From NCBI GenBank assembly GCA_002382805.1, contig DGAD01000006.1, forward strand, positions 29,914 through 93,913: DNA of 64,000 bases. The letters are read 5' to 3'. The stretch's first letter is position 1. Each line of letters begins with the position of its first letter. The notes below the pieces were generated by a model. It did not search any database. It was not told where the DNA came from and saw nothing but the letters and a program-made list of their open reading frames with translations. This document shows positions 36,469 to 46,100 of the stretch, one piece after another. The position numbers and the translations under genes are program-made. This DNA comes from Clostridiales bacterium UBA4039. GTDB lineage: Bacteria > Bacillota > Clostridia > Lachnospirales > Vallitaleaceae.

Positions 36469-37380
36469 TTATTCCCTACGTTCAAGTAATCTCAAGACAT
36501 TATTACGTAATAATTTCTTGATGACTGTATCGCTGATGCCCTGGTTTTTCATCATAGGTACAAACGTCCCAAACATGTGATCATAACCATATCCTCCATT
36601 CGACTTCAGATACGATTTTCGAGTGATGTCTAGAGACAATACCAATTGCTCTTCAAATCCTGCTTCCAAAAGCTCTACAAGCTTCTCTAAGCGTCGCTCA
36701 TCTGTAACATATCCGACTTTTCCGATTGTATCAAATGCAATACTTACCCCTTGATTAAGGACTTGTTTCAAGTACTCCACATCATCGACCAAATCCATAT
36801 GTCCAATAAGAATTTTCTCCTTTACGACATTGTCCTTGAATAAAAGTTCAACTTGCTCAAGAGCCATTGTCCCAAGTTCACAATGGGTGAAAATAGCCAA
36901 ACCAGTTTTATTTGCCGCTATTGCCGATGCATGAAAAACTTTTTTTTCATCTTCTGTCATGGTTTGATGACTTGACCCAATCTCTGCAATAACGCCAGCC
37001 TTGTGCTGTGTACCATCAATTCCGGTACACAGCTCATGAATAAATTTTGCTGCAAGTTCTTCAACAGTACTTTGTCTTACTTCATCCATGTAGTAGCAAT
37101 CTTGGTAAAATCCTGTACTTGCAATGACATGAATTCCTGTTGCTTCAGATATTTTGACTAAACGGTTCACATCTTGTCCCATGCCAGTATTTGACACGTC
37201 CACAACAGCTGATAAACCCATTGCCTTTGCACTTAACAGCTCTTTTGTCATAACATGAACTTCACCCAAAATAGAATCTGCCTCTTGTCGAACATGTGAT
37301 AAATCCATGACTAAATGTTCATGAGCTAATGTATATCCTATGTCTGTTGAGGATACTTTGCCTAATACTGTTTGTATCAT
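36469..37380 (-). CDS. php: Phosphotriesterase homology protein (Php)
   Basis: A 303-residue amidohydrolase-superfamily barrel. Binuclear metal ligands: TLAHEHLVMD (two His), Glu in GVIAEIGSS in place of the carbamylated lysine of true phosphotriesterases, His in FTHCELG, His in IGHMDLVDD and Asp in LSLDITRKS. Glu is the usual bridging residue in E. coli Php. Likely an esterase or lactonase acting on a sugar-type lactone; the natural substrate is unknown. Located between yhfT and yhfY. Confidence 0.9.
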   Translation of the reverse strand: MIQTVLGKVSSTDIGYTLAHEHLVMDLSHVRQEADSILGEVHVMTKELLSAKAMGLSAVVDVSNTGMGQDVNRLVKISEATGIHVIASTGFYQDCYYMDEVRQSTVEELAAKFIHELCTGIDGTQHKAGVIAEIGSSHQTMTEDEKKVFHASAIAANKTGLAIFTHCELGTMALEQVELLFKDNVVKEKILIGHMDLVDDVEYLKQVLNQGVSIAFDTIGKVGYVTDERRLEKLVELLEAGFEEQLVLSLDITRKSYLKSNGGYGYDHMFGTFVPMMKNQGISDTVIKKLLRNNVLRLLERRE

Positions 37381-37408
37381 AAGAACGCCTTCTTCCTTTT
37401 CTTTTGCT

Positions 37409-38710
37409 TTATACGATTGGAGTAAACAAATTCATAAAGTATAATACATTTAATAAGACTCCGGTAACAATCGCTGCAATTGGTCCAATTGCCAATTTCA
37501 TAATAGGTTTTCCTAATGCTTCATTTCCAAGGTATATCAATGCTCCAATGAAAAATCCTGTATATCCACCCATTTTAATTACAGCAAACATCGCTCCCAA
37601 CAATAATGCTAATTCCATAGACATATTCATTGCTGAACGGATGTTATCTGATGCCATTCGAATTGATGGGAATTTTTCAAAAAAGCTTCCAAGTTTTCTA
37701 AGTAAGAACACTTCCAAAACGATCACTAAACCACCTAGTGCCAATGCAACCGTCCAGTGAGGTGCTATATATCCAACAACATAAACAAACGTTAGACCTG
37801 CCACACCATATACTCCCGTTGATAATGCAGTTGTTGCAATCAAAGGTATAAAACTTAATCCTCGCATTGTCTCTGCAATAGCCGCCTGATTAATAAGGTT
37901 TGTCGCTTGTGCTGCATCTGGAGAACTATAAGCATCTTTTAATAAATAAATAGATACTTCTGAACCTGCAAAAAAGTCAAGATTTGCAGCTAAGGCTATA
38001 AGTGCACCTGTGATTGCTAAAAAGGGTAAATTTTTACGTATTCTTAATGTCCTTACCTCAAAAATCGAGTCTTGCTCTTGTTCATCTGCTGATTGTTCCA
38101 TGCCATGATCATGAATAACCGCAAATACAAGTAACATAACCATACCGACAAGTAATTGGAATGATTCTGGATAAAGAGCTGTGAACTTTACTAACAATAC
38201 GCGTGTAATTAAGACAAGGACCCCTGCAATAATTCCTTTTTTCTTGCCAAACTGTAAGAAAATCGCCAAAATTGGAAATAGTGCAAAAGCTGAAACAACC
38301 GGTCCACTTAATTCTCCAAGTGCTGACAAAAAGTCAACTGGCAAACCTGTAAGTGTTGTGTTCACTGTAGTTAATGCTACAACAACGATGAATCCCCATA
38401 ACGCTCCACCCACTGCTGCAATCCATTTTTTTGGTGAACTTACACCGATAATATCCGTAGGTAAAAAAAGTAACCACGGATTAAATAATCCTGTTGCCAA
38501 CGTGAACGATATCCCTACCGATGCAATAAATCCAACACTTAATCCAAAAGCAACACTGGCTACTTCTTGTCGCTTCATTCTTCCTTCTACAAATTCAGGC
38601 AATATTGGTCTGATTCCATCATGAAAAACTGCCATAGCCCCATGTGCTAATAATGATGTCATCCCTGTTAACAAACAAATTACTGCTATTTGAATAATAT
38701 CAAACTCCAT
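37409..38710 (-). CDS. yhfT: YhfT: polytopic membrane transporter-like protein
   Basis: A 433-residue protein with about 11-12 hydrophobic segments and a cytoplasmic loop near the middle (MEQSADEQEQDSIFEVRTLR). It matches YhfT of the enteric yhf operon in length and setting. It presumably imports the unknown substrate of the pathway. The ATG at 38710 has GGGAGGACG upstream; the longer frame to 38734 is not supported. Confidence 0.82.
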   Translation of the reverse strand: MEFDIIQIAVICLLTGMTSLLAHGAMAVFHDGIRPILPEFVEGRMKRQEVASVAFGLSVGFIASVGISFTLATGLFNPWLLFLPTDIIGVSSPKKWIAAVGGALWGFIVVVALTTVNTTLTGLPVDFLSALGELSGPVVSAFALFPILAIFLQFGKKKGIIAGVLVLITRVLLVKFTALYPESFQLLVGMVMLLVFAVIHDHGMEQSADEQEQDSIFEVRTLRIRKNLPFLAITGALIALAANLDFFAGSEVSIYLLKDAYSSPDAAQATNLINQAAIAETMRGLSFIPLIATTALSTGVYGVAGLTFVYVVGYIAPHWTVALALGGLVIVLEVFLLRKLGSFFEKFPSIRMASDNIRSAMNMSMELALLLGAMFAVIKMGGYTGFFIGALIYLGNEALGKPIMKLAIGPIAAIVTGVLLNVLYFMNLFTPIV

Positions 38711-38751
38711 TTTACGTCCTCCCAATACGGACACCCTAACAAGAGTAGGTC

Positions 38752-39108
38752 CTATTTTTCTAAAATATTTTTCATTAATAACTGAACTGTCGCTTCAATA
38801 TTTTCTACTGACATGCCAAAACAGATTTTACCTTCGTCCAAATATTTTTTAATTACCTTTTCATCTGCTTTTTGACCGTTTTTTGCTACTGTACAGCATT
38901 TGTTATACCCCACCATTCCAATAAGAATGGATATCGCCGCACCACCACCACTATTACAAGCCCCAAAATAATAGTCTGTTTTTCCGGCCTTTATGTCCTT
39001 TGCTGCACTCATATCTGTTGTCTCATATACTTCAACATCACTATTTCCATGTTCTCTAACACTTGCTGCCATCCTATTTTTATCTAATCCACCTACTGCT
39101 ATTCTCAT
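38752..39108 (-). CDS. yhfU: YhfU: DUF2620 small protein
   Basis: A 118-residue alpha/beta protein with conserved YYFGACNSGGGAAISILIGM and two adjacent cysteines (KCC). It belongs to the YhfU/DUF2620 family, found only next to yhfT; it may be a cytosolic partner of the transporter, somewhat like an enzyme IIB (inference). AAGGAGG precedes the start. It is the first gene of the operon behind two operators. Confidence 0.82.
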   Translation of the reverse strand: MRIAVGGLDKNRMAASVREHGNSDVEVYETTDMSAAKDIKAGKTDYYFGACNSGGGAAISILIGMVGYNKCCTVAKNGQKADEKVIKKYLDEGKICFGMSVENIEATVQLLMKNILEK

Positions 39109-39189
39109 TGTAAATCCTCCTTCGCCTTGATTGGTTGTTTTTTATTATCTCACCTCCATTATACACGAAATTCACATTACCTACTATAG

Positions 39190-39213
39190 TAATATACATT
39201 TTTTTGTATATTG
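39190..39213. promoter_or_regulatory. YhfZ-type operator, proximal site before yhfU
   Basis: TAATATACA - six T residues - TGTATATTG. A -10-like TATACT (39216-39221, minus strand) abuts it but has no clear -35. Confidence 0.65.
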
Positions 39214-39301
39214 AAAGTATAATAGGCCTATGTTTTTCATTTTTTACATACTTTACATTGTCCATAAGGTATTGATCCTGAGAAAGTTCAAACCCAATGC
39301 G

Positions 39302-39325
39302 CAATGTACAAAATACTGTATATTG
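39302..39325. promoter_or_regulatory. YhfZ-type operator, distal site before yhfU
   Basis: CAATGTACA - six bases - TGTATATTG, directly abutting the -10 hexamer of the promoter at 39326. Its centre is 112 bases from the proximal site, a distance that could allow looping. Confidence 0.78.
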
Positions 39326-39354
39326 ATTATAAGCCTTTTTCCTCTTTTTGTAAA
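39326..39354 (-). promoter_or_regulatory. Promoter of the yhfU operon
   Basis: TTTACA (39349-39354) and TATAAT (39326-39331) are 17 bases apart on the minus strand. A hairpin with arms TTCCTCTTT and AAAGAGGAA overlaps the -35 side. Confidence 0.65.
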
Positions 39355-39368
39355 GAGGAAATGTTAAA

Positions 39369-40286
39369 TTAATACTTTGGAATTAATTGTCCCGTAATAA
39401 CTTGCTCTTGAATCCCAACGACTTTATCCACATCAATCACCTTTTTTAAGAAGCTTTTGATATTTTCATTGCCCTTTTTGATGACAATAACCGCTTTAGT
39501 ATCTTCACTTTCATTAACAAATGAGTCAATGTCAATGTAGTTTAAATCTACATTTTTATTAAGTATTTCATCAATACTCCATACCGCTGCATCAATCGTT
39601 CCTGTCTTGATATTTTCGATAATCTGATTATATGGCAATTCTACATACTCTACATCATAACCTTGACATACCCTTTTGGTTAGAGCGTAAATATCTAAGG
39701 AGGTTTTATCCAGTGCAATCTTCATCCCATCGTCCAATCCTTCACAATGCGGGGCTAATATCAGTCCATGCTTATTCACATAGGATCGGCATCCAAAATC
39801 AAGAATACTTTCTATCTCATATCCTTGTTTGATAAATTCAATGGCAGAAAATTTACTCATGACCGCAAAATCATAGCGTTCATTAATAATTCCCTGAACC
39901 CTCAAACTCGCCCCCCGCATATAAGCTAAATGAAACGGAATAATACTATCGCCTGCTACATGATATAATCCTGTCGCCAAACCTTCATATAGCTTGGAAT
40001 ACGGCAAGGGCATGACGCCCATGCAGCTTCCAAAATCTGTATATTCCCATAATTTTTTATAATTAATAAATGTAATGTATGACCCAAGATGTCCTTTAGA
40101 TTGAATATCAATTACTTTGTTTTCTTTTAATAACGCAAATGCTGACTGTACTGTTCCCCGTGCAAATCCAAACTTTTCTGCATATGCAGCGACTGTTTCT
40201 ATGCGTTCGCCTTCTTCTTTATAAATCAATTCTCTTGCTAATTCAATTGTTGCAAGCCCGTGCTTTTGCATTAACTTTGATTTCAT
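39369..40286 (-). CDS. yhfZ: YhfZ: GntR-like regulator with solute-binding-type sensor domain
   Basis: A 305-residue protein. The first 75 residues form a winged helix-turn-helix (ETVAAYAEKFGFARGTVQSA, then FALLKENKVIDIQSKG). The rest matches the YhfZ C-terminal domain with a periplasmic-binding-protein-like fold (RYDFAVMSKFSAIEFIKQGY; TGTIDAAVWSIDEIL), suited to sensing a small metabolite. A YAAYRTACA-type inverted repeat lies between its promoter and ATAGGAGG, indicating self-control. It is the likely binder of the four matching operators in this window (inference). Confidence 0.88.
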   Translation of the reverse strand: MKSKLMQKHGLATIELARELIYKEEGERIETVAAYAEKFGFARGTVQSAFALLKENKVIDIQSKGHLGSYITFINYKKLWEYTDFGSCMGVMPLPYSKLYEGLATGLYHVAGDSIIPFHLAYMRGASLRVQGIINERYDFAVMSKFSAIEFIKQGYEIESILDFGCRSYVNKHGLILAPHCEGLDDGMKIALDKTSLDIYALTKRVCQGYDVEYVELPYNQIIENIKTGTIDAAVWSIDEILNKNVDLNYIDIDSFVNESEDTKAVIVIKKGNENIKSFLKKVIDVDKVVGIQEQVITGQLIPKY

Positions 40287-40300
40287 CTATAACCTCCTAT

Positions 40301-40324
40301 TAACATACAATATATTGTATATTA
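40301..40324. promoter_or_regulatory. YhfZ-type operator before yhfZ
   Basis: TAACATACA - six bases - TGTATATTA lies five bases downstream of the -10 hexamer and just before the ribosome site of yhfZ. Confidence 0.75.
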
Positions 40325-40329
40325 TCATT

Positions 40330-40358
40330 ATTATAAATAATAATCTAAATTTTGTCAA
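40330..40358 (-). promoter_or_regulatory. Promoter of yhfZ
   Basis: A consensus TTGACA (40353-40358) and TATAAT (40330-40335) with 17-base spacing on the minus strand. This is the best sigma-70-type promoter seen in the window, fitting a unit held down by a repressor. Confidence 0.82.
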
Positions 40359-40364
40359 AAAAGC

Positions 40365-40940
40365 TTATACAATTTGCGCTTTAATTTTTGCAATAATATG
40401 GGATGTATCCGGTGCACTTTTATGGATATATGCAAACACATCTTCAATTGTCTGAACCGTTCGCTCTAGCGTTGCTTCTTTTTTGCCAACATACATTAAA
40501 TACATGGCAAAAGCGCCATCTTGGGTAGGTAGCCAATAATCCATGGGAAGAATCTGAGCCCCCAAACGCTCATAATAAGTAATCCGGCGTTGTTGATTAA
40601 CATTATCTTTTTCAGGTATCTCTACTTCTAAATACATGCCATCATAATCTGCTTGATATGCATTGATAATGGATTCAAAAAACACAGTGCCATACCCTTT
40701 AGATTGAGCACTAGGTAACACCGCTAAAAAATCTAGCCATAATGCACGCATTGCTTTTGATTTATATACAAGTGCATAGCCAATCAATTGCTCATCATAC
40801 GCAAGTAAAACATCATAGCGTCCATCTTGCTCTAGCTTTATAAACTCAGCATATGTTTTTAATTCATTGGCCGGAAACTCTTCAACCATGTGTGCATATA
40901 CATCATCAATATGTCCCAGCCTGATTGTAATCTCTTTCAT
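40365..40940 (-). CDS. GNAT-family acetyltransferase
   Basis: A 191-residue protein with the GNAT acetyl-CoA motif LPSAQSKGYGTVFFESII and a following YYERLGAQIL segment. Substrate unknown. It begins one base after the lipoprotein gene and GAAGGAAA lies before the ATG, so it is in the operon with the membrane protein and HTH gene. Confidence 0.82.
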   Translation of the reverse strand: MKEITIRLGHIDDVYAHMVEEFPANELKTYAEFIKLEQDGRYDVLLAYDEQLIGYALVYKSKAMRALWLDFLAVLPSAQSKGYGTVFFESIINAYQADYDGMYLEVEIPEKDNVNQQRRITYYERLGAQILPMDYWLPTQDGAFAMYLMYVGKKEATLERTVQTIEDVFAYIHKSAPDTSHIIAKIKAQIV

Positions 40941-40941
40941 T

Positions 40942-41868
40942 TTATTTTCCTTCGCTTTCTTTTATTTCAATTGAATAGGGTTCAAAAATATTGTTTGCAT
41001 TAACAAACATACAACTAATCGTCTCTTCACTTTTATCAATGACCCTTCGCTGAACACTTTTAATGCCTTCTTGACTTGTGCCATGTTCTTCAAGAATGTA
41101 ATAGGCAAGCCCTTCGGGTCTTTTAATATATTCAGGAAGCTTGTCTTTGGATATTCGCATAGTATCCATCACCTCATCGGCTATATTCATACTCTTTAGT
41201 ATGGCATAATCGATGGGCTCTTTGGCCTCTATGTTTAACTCCACTAAAAAAGTCTCTTCCATCATCTCGTTATTATCTTCCATCGTATATGATTCACTTA
41301 AGGACTGACTGGCACGGGCTCCTGGATAAGAGTCAAAAGACAGACTGCTTCCTCTAGATACATAAATCTGTCCATCCGAAGTCTTGTAGACCGGATTAAA
41401 AATAACAAGAATCCTCTCTTGGTTTTCTACATAAAGTGTGGCTTCAATCTCACGTGTATTATCACTTACAGAAATATGTAGATCACTCACGCCTATACCT
41501 GCATCCACCTTGGATACATTAACCCCTTCCTCATCTATATAAGATGCGTCAATTAATGCTGCCCCGTCAATCGGAAATATATGTTCTCCATCCGGTCCTA
41601 TTTCGGCATAGATACGACCTTCACTTCGCAAATCAGGTAATATGACCTCTTCCCCATTAAGAAGCTCCTTAATCATCGCATCACTTATCTTATCTGACAG
41701 GTCTAGCTCATCTTCCATCACAGGCAAATCTTCAAAGGTTGCAAAAATCCCGATAAGTTTATCTGCCTTTTCTTGTGCCTCTTGTGCATGGGCAAGCTGA
41801 CAGCCGCTCAATAAAATCAATCCACTAAATAGCACGCCTATATTTATGATGCTTTTTACTTTATTCAT
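40942..41868 (-). CDS. Lipoprotein of unknown function
   Basis: A 308-residue protein with a signal peptide ending LILLSGC (lipobox LSGC). The mature part has several acidic stretches and beta-rich segments (SLSFDSYPGARASQSLSESY). No family recognised. The ATG at 41868 has GGAGGAG upstream and overlaps the end of the HTH gene by eight bases, showing translational coupling. It probably works with the polytopic membrane protein encoded upstream. Confidence 0.75.
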   Translation of the reverse strand: MNKVKSIINIGVLFSGLILLSGCQLAHAQEAQEKADKLIGIFATFEDLPVMEDELDLSDKISDAMIKELLNGEEVILPDLRSEGRIYAEIGPDGEHIFPIDGAALIDASYIDEEGVNVSKVDAGIGVSDLHISVSDNTREIEATLYVENQERILVIFNPVYKTSDGQIYVSRGSSLSFDSYPGARASQSLSESYTMEDNNEMMEETFLVELNIEAKEPIDYAILKSMNIADEVMDTMRISKDKLPEYIKRPEGLAYYILEEHGTSQEGIKSVQRRVIDKSEETISCMFVNANNIFEPYSIEIKESEGK

Positions 41869-42088
41869 CCACACACTCCTCCAGCTCACCGTCAAATTTT
41901 AATATGTCACCTACATCACATTCAAGATAATAACAAATTTGGTTAATCGTCCCAAACCGAACTCCCTTTGCTTTCCCACTACGAAGAATTGATAAATTGG
42001 CTTCTGTAATTCCAATTTTATGGCATAATTGCTTTGATGTCATCTTCCGACTTTTTAATACTTCATTAAGATATACCTTAATTGCCAT
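41861..42088 (-). CDS. Small XRE-family (YozG-like) HTH regulator
   Basis: A 75-residue stand-alone Cro/CI-type DNA-binding protein (MTSKQLCHKIGITEANLSIL, then CYYLECDVGDIL). Such proteins usually repress their own operon with adjacent membrane proteins. It lies 15 bases after the polytopic membrane protein gene, and AGGAGG precedes the ATG. Confidence 0.88.
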   Translation of the reverse strand: MAIKVYLNEVLKSRKMTSKQLCHKIGITEANLSILRSGKAKGVRFGTINQICYYLECDVGDILKFDGELEECVDE

Positions 42089-42103
42089 AAATTCCTCCTA
42101 AAA

Positions 42104-43072
42104 TTATATGAATGAATCCACTTCATTTTTTAGTCGCCGACTGTCAGCAAAGTATCTTGACATTAGCATAATCATTAATAAGAACATCATAGACATCACC
42201 GGAATCATCAAATGATAGTCGAAGCTTAACAATTGCTTTGAAAAAAATAGTTGGCTGATATGGATGAGGATAATTGAAAGTACCGTCAGGGAAATCACTG
42301 TCTTACATCCGTTTTCCAGTTTTTTGGCTGCAAAAACCACTTTTTCTCCATATTGGTTCTCCTTAAGTGCATCTAGTAGGCATCCGCCTAAATACATAAT
42401 CCAAATATTTAATAAACTGGGTAGTCCTTTACCAAATTCTCGAAGAACAATAAATACATCCGAAACCAAAAAATTGATACCAAACATGGTATTGTTTTCT
42501 CGAAGATTCGACATTTGAAGCATTATTTGTCTTGTCGTTGTTGAAAATACTGACGCAACGCTCAGCATCGCTAAAATAAAAATGAAAACGGATAAGTAGT
42601 CCAATAAATGTAGCGTTTCCACCTTTACTAATTTTTTTATAAACGTCAAAATAACATATCCTGAAAGTAAGGCATAAAAAGTACTCCCTAATATCATAGC
42701 CCCTGTCGATTCCATACCAACCGGTGTTAAATATCGGCTGATAAGCCCTGGATTGATTAGGAGATATAAGATGCCAAAGACCATTCCACTCATCACCCAT
42801 AAAAGAACATCCCAAGACCTTATCTTGTCCTTATGTCGTCGTATCACCCAAACGATTAAGGGTATGGCTCCGATAAAAACAAAAAGGATCCAGGCAATGG
42901 CATTACCTCCACTTCCCGATAAAGATAACCATCTTAAACCTCTCGCCAAATAAACAAACGGGAATGTAATAAACTGCTCATAGAGCGCTCCTGATTGTAT
43001 GTTTGACACTGTGAGCATAATGCAAACTATCGCCTCAATTAGTAATACAACTGTTACTTTTTTATATTTCAT
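42104..43072 (-). CDS. Polytopic membrane protein of unknown function
   Basis: A 322-residue protein with about eight hydrophobic segments (7-23, 55-76, 88-110, 122-142, 150-170, 200-220, 250-268, 280-300) and a basic loop RRHKDKIRSWD. No family recognised. The neighbouring HTH gene is typical of regulator-membrane protein pairs. GGAGGGTG precedes the ATG. Confidence 0.7.
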   Translation of the reverse strand: MKYKKVTVVLLIEAIVCIMLTVSNIQSGALYEQFITFPFVYLARGLRWLSLSGSGGNAIAWILFVFIGAIPLIVWVIRRHKDKIRSWDVLLWVMSGMVFGILYLLINPGLISRYLTPVGMESTGAMILGSTFYALLSGYVILTFIKKLVKVETLHLLDYLSVFIFILAMLSVASVFSTTTRQIMLQMSNLRENNTMFGINFLVSDVFIVLREFGKGLPSLLNIWIMYLGGCLLDALKENQYGEKVVFAAKKLENGCKTVISLTVLSIILIHISQLFFSKQLLSFDYHLMIPVMSMMFLLMIMLMSRYFADSRRLKNEVDSFI

Positions 43073-43084
43073 TAATCACCCTCC

Positions 43085-43139
43085 AAAATTATTGTTTTAT
43101 TATAATTTTAGATTCAGTCTATCACTAAAATTATTGTTT
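43085..43139. repeat. Repeated AAAATTATTGTTT element at the promoter of the XRE/membrane operon
   Basis: The 13-base element occurs at 43085-43097 and 43127-43139, 42 bases apart (four helical turns). A TATAAT -10 on the minus strand (43099-43104) lies between them. The second copy overlaps the addA stop codon. Likely operator half-sites for the XRE regulator (inference). Confidence 0.5.
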
Positions 43140-46100
43140 GTCAATAATTATGTCAAGTGCTTCATTCAATGAAAAGCTATATATGATCGTTTGCTTTACA
43201 TGTTTTCCTGTCATACGTTCCAAAGCTTTTTTATAGTACTCCAACTGGAGTTGATAACGCTCTATTAATATCGATGCATCTTGATTTTTCAAAAAATCTG
43301 TCTTGTAATCCACTAATACCAACGCATCTTCTTCAACAAAATACAAGTCAATAACCCCTTGAATCATCCGTCCATCACCCTCGTCATCAATCTGCAATAC
43401 AAAGGGTTGTTCTTGGCGAATCTGCTTTGAATCCGCCTTCAAAATACGCTGATACAAAGAAGAACTTGTAAAGCGTTGGAGCGCATGAATCGAGATACGT
43501 CCTCCTTCTTTTGATGTAATGATATTGTCTTTAACCATCTTTTGAACAAAGGCTTCTAACGATTCTCGTGTCCACGAGATGGAAAAATCAAGCTTTGCCA
43601 ATACCAGGTGCATAAGTGTTCCATAGCGTGCCCCTTGTTGAGGCTGATTTTCAAGTGTCGCATCCATAAACGCCGGAATCGGTTCTTGGACTGATTTAAT
43701 CAATTGTTCATATGCCCACTGCTGCTCTTCTATTTGATTTTCTTGATGTTTTCGCTTTATCTCTGAAACTGACATAGAGAGATATTTTTGGGTGGATGAC
43801 GCATAAGCATAAGGCTTATATATCTCCTCTTCATATTCGCTAATGTCTTGTTCCCATTCTTCTTCTCGTTGATAGCTTTGCAACAGCATGTCTTTTAATT
43901 CTGATTTTTGCTCTTCTTGACTCAGTTCATAGAAGGCTTCTTGCTCAACGATTTCATCGTAGTGTACTTTCCTTATGGAATACAATGCACTGCTTTGGCT
44001 ATTGCATCGCATGAGAATCAGTTCCAAATAACTACGCGTACTTTGTACAAGTCCTGAGGGTACATATACGTCTGCATATTTAGAATATCTTTCCATCATT
44101 TTTTCAATATTTTTTTCATAGTCTGATGTCGTTGCAAGTAGATACAGCTTTTCCTTTGCTCGAGTTAATGCTACATATAGAATACGGATTTCTTCAGAGA
44201 TAAGCTCATTTTTGGCTTTAATCCGAAGCGCCTCTGTAAAGACCGTCCTTTTTTTTGTACGCGCATCAATATCGATATAATCACTGGCCAACCCTAAGTC
44301 TTGATCCATTAAAACCGTTTCGCGCAAATCCATTTCATTAAATTGCTTTTGTAAATCCAAAATAAACACAATAGGAAATTCAAGTCCTTTGCTTTTATGA
44401 ATACTCATCATAGTCACACTGTTATCACTATCTAGCGTATAGGTAGGTTCCGGCGAATCCACTTTGTATTTTTTCATATGCTCAATATAGCGCACAAAGT
44501 TAAATACGCCTTTATAACTTGATGCCTCAAAGGCTTCACTTTGCTGTAATAAGTACTCCAGGTTTTGCATGCGTTGACTGCCATTATCCATAAAACGAAC
44601 GATATTTTTATAGCCTGTCTCTAAGTAGATTTTCTGTATGAGTTCATGTAGTTCAAGATATTTGGCTTCTGCTTTTAACCGATTATATAAAGTTAGAAAA
44701 TAGTGAACTTTTTTAGTTAAGGGGCTTTGTTCTTCCTCAATTGATTCTTGATGTACTTGTTCATATGCTATTAGTGCCTCATAAACACTTAATGTTTGAT
44801 CTATTTTTTTTAACTGAATAAGGTCATGTTCATCAAATCCCATAAAAGGCGCACGTAACACGGATACAAGGGCAATATCTTGTATGGGATTATCTAAAAC
44901 CATTAATAAATTTAAGACCACTTGAACTTCAATAGCCTCAAAATACCCTGTTGATACATCCGTTGCATAAGGTATCCCTTTAGCATCCAATACATCTTTA
45001 ATATCCTCCATAGCTTTTGATGGACTGCGCATAAGAATACAGATATCTTGGTATTTTACTTCCCGTAGCTCTCCTGTTTTATCGACAATAGCCAAAGACT
45101 TTTCATTGACCATTGCATGAATCTTATTTGCAACAAGTTGCGCTTGAATTGTTGCCTTGGACTCACCTTCCTTTGGATCTTCAATGATCAGTATCTCCGG
45201 TCGATAGTCCTTTGCACTTGCTTGTTTATACTGGATAGCACCATAATTAAGCTGTGTTTTTTCATCATATTTAACATCACCAACGGCTTCACTCATGATG
45301 CCCTTAAAGATGTGGTTTGAAAAGGATAGTACTTCTTGACGACTTCGAAAGTTCTTAGCCAAATCAATTTTTACTTCATTCGCCTGCTGCTCGTCGTCAT
45401 AAGAAAAGCGTCGATATTTTTGACTAAAAATCTCCGGTCGTGCTAACCGAAACTTATAAATACTCTGTTTTACATCACCCACCATAAACAAGTTTTTTTC
45501 TTCTTCTTGCTTAGACACTGCTTGAATAACCGCTTCTTGAACCTCGTTGATATCCTGATACTCATCAACAAGCACTTCATGGAACATATCTTTATAACGC
45601 TTTCCAATTTCAGAAACTTGGTTTTCGTCGTATAATAACGCCAATGCAAAATGTTCGATATCGCTAAAATCAATTAACGCTTTATCATATTTTTCTTCTG
45701 AAAAACGCATATCAAAAAGCTGTGTTAATCGTACAAGCTCTTGAATATCTCCTGCGATGACGCCTACTTGCTCGATGCTTTCTTCTTCATCAAAACATAG
45801 AAGCTCTACAACGCTCAAGTTATCTTTAATCTGATTGATGATGTCTTTTGCCTCTTCTGCAAGTGCCTTGTCATAACCTTTTGACTTTCGACTTAACGGC
45901 GCAATCGACTGACTTTGGTGTGCTGACTTAAGCGCCTGCACATCTTTGCTTTCAAGGGCGGATACATAGCAATTTAACAGATATTCTATATCTGCGACTG
46001 TGTCTTTATACTTATCCGGTCCTGCTTCAAGCGCCATAAGTTCATGTAGGTCAGGCAACATACTCTTGACAACAGCCAAGTTATCTGCCACATGCTTTTG

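Noticed and set aside
38181..38624. 147-codon plus-strand frame inside yhfT
   Set aside because: Antisense shadow; composition is the reverse of the membrane helices and there is no start signal.
39080..39304. Open frame of 74 codons on the minus strand between yhfZ and yhfU
   Set aside because: It covers the operator and promoter region, overlaps the yhfU start, and has no ribosome site or protein-like composition.
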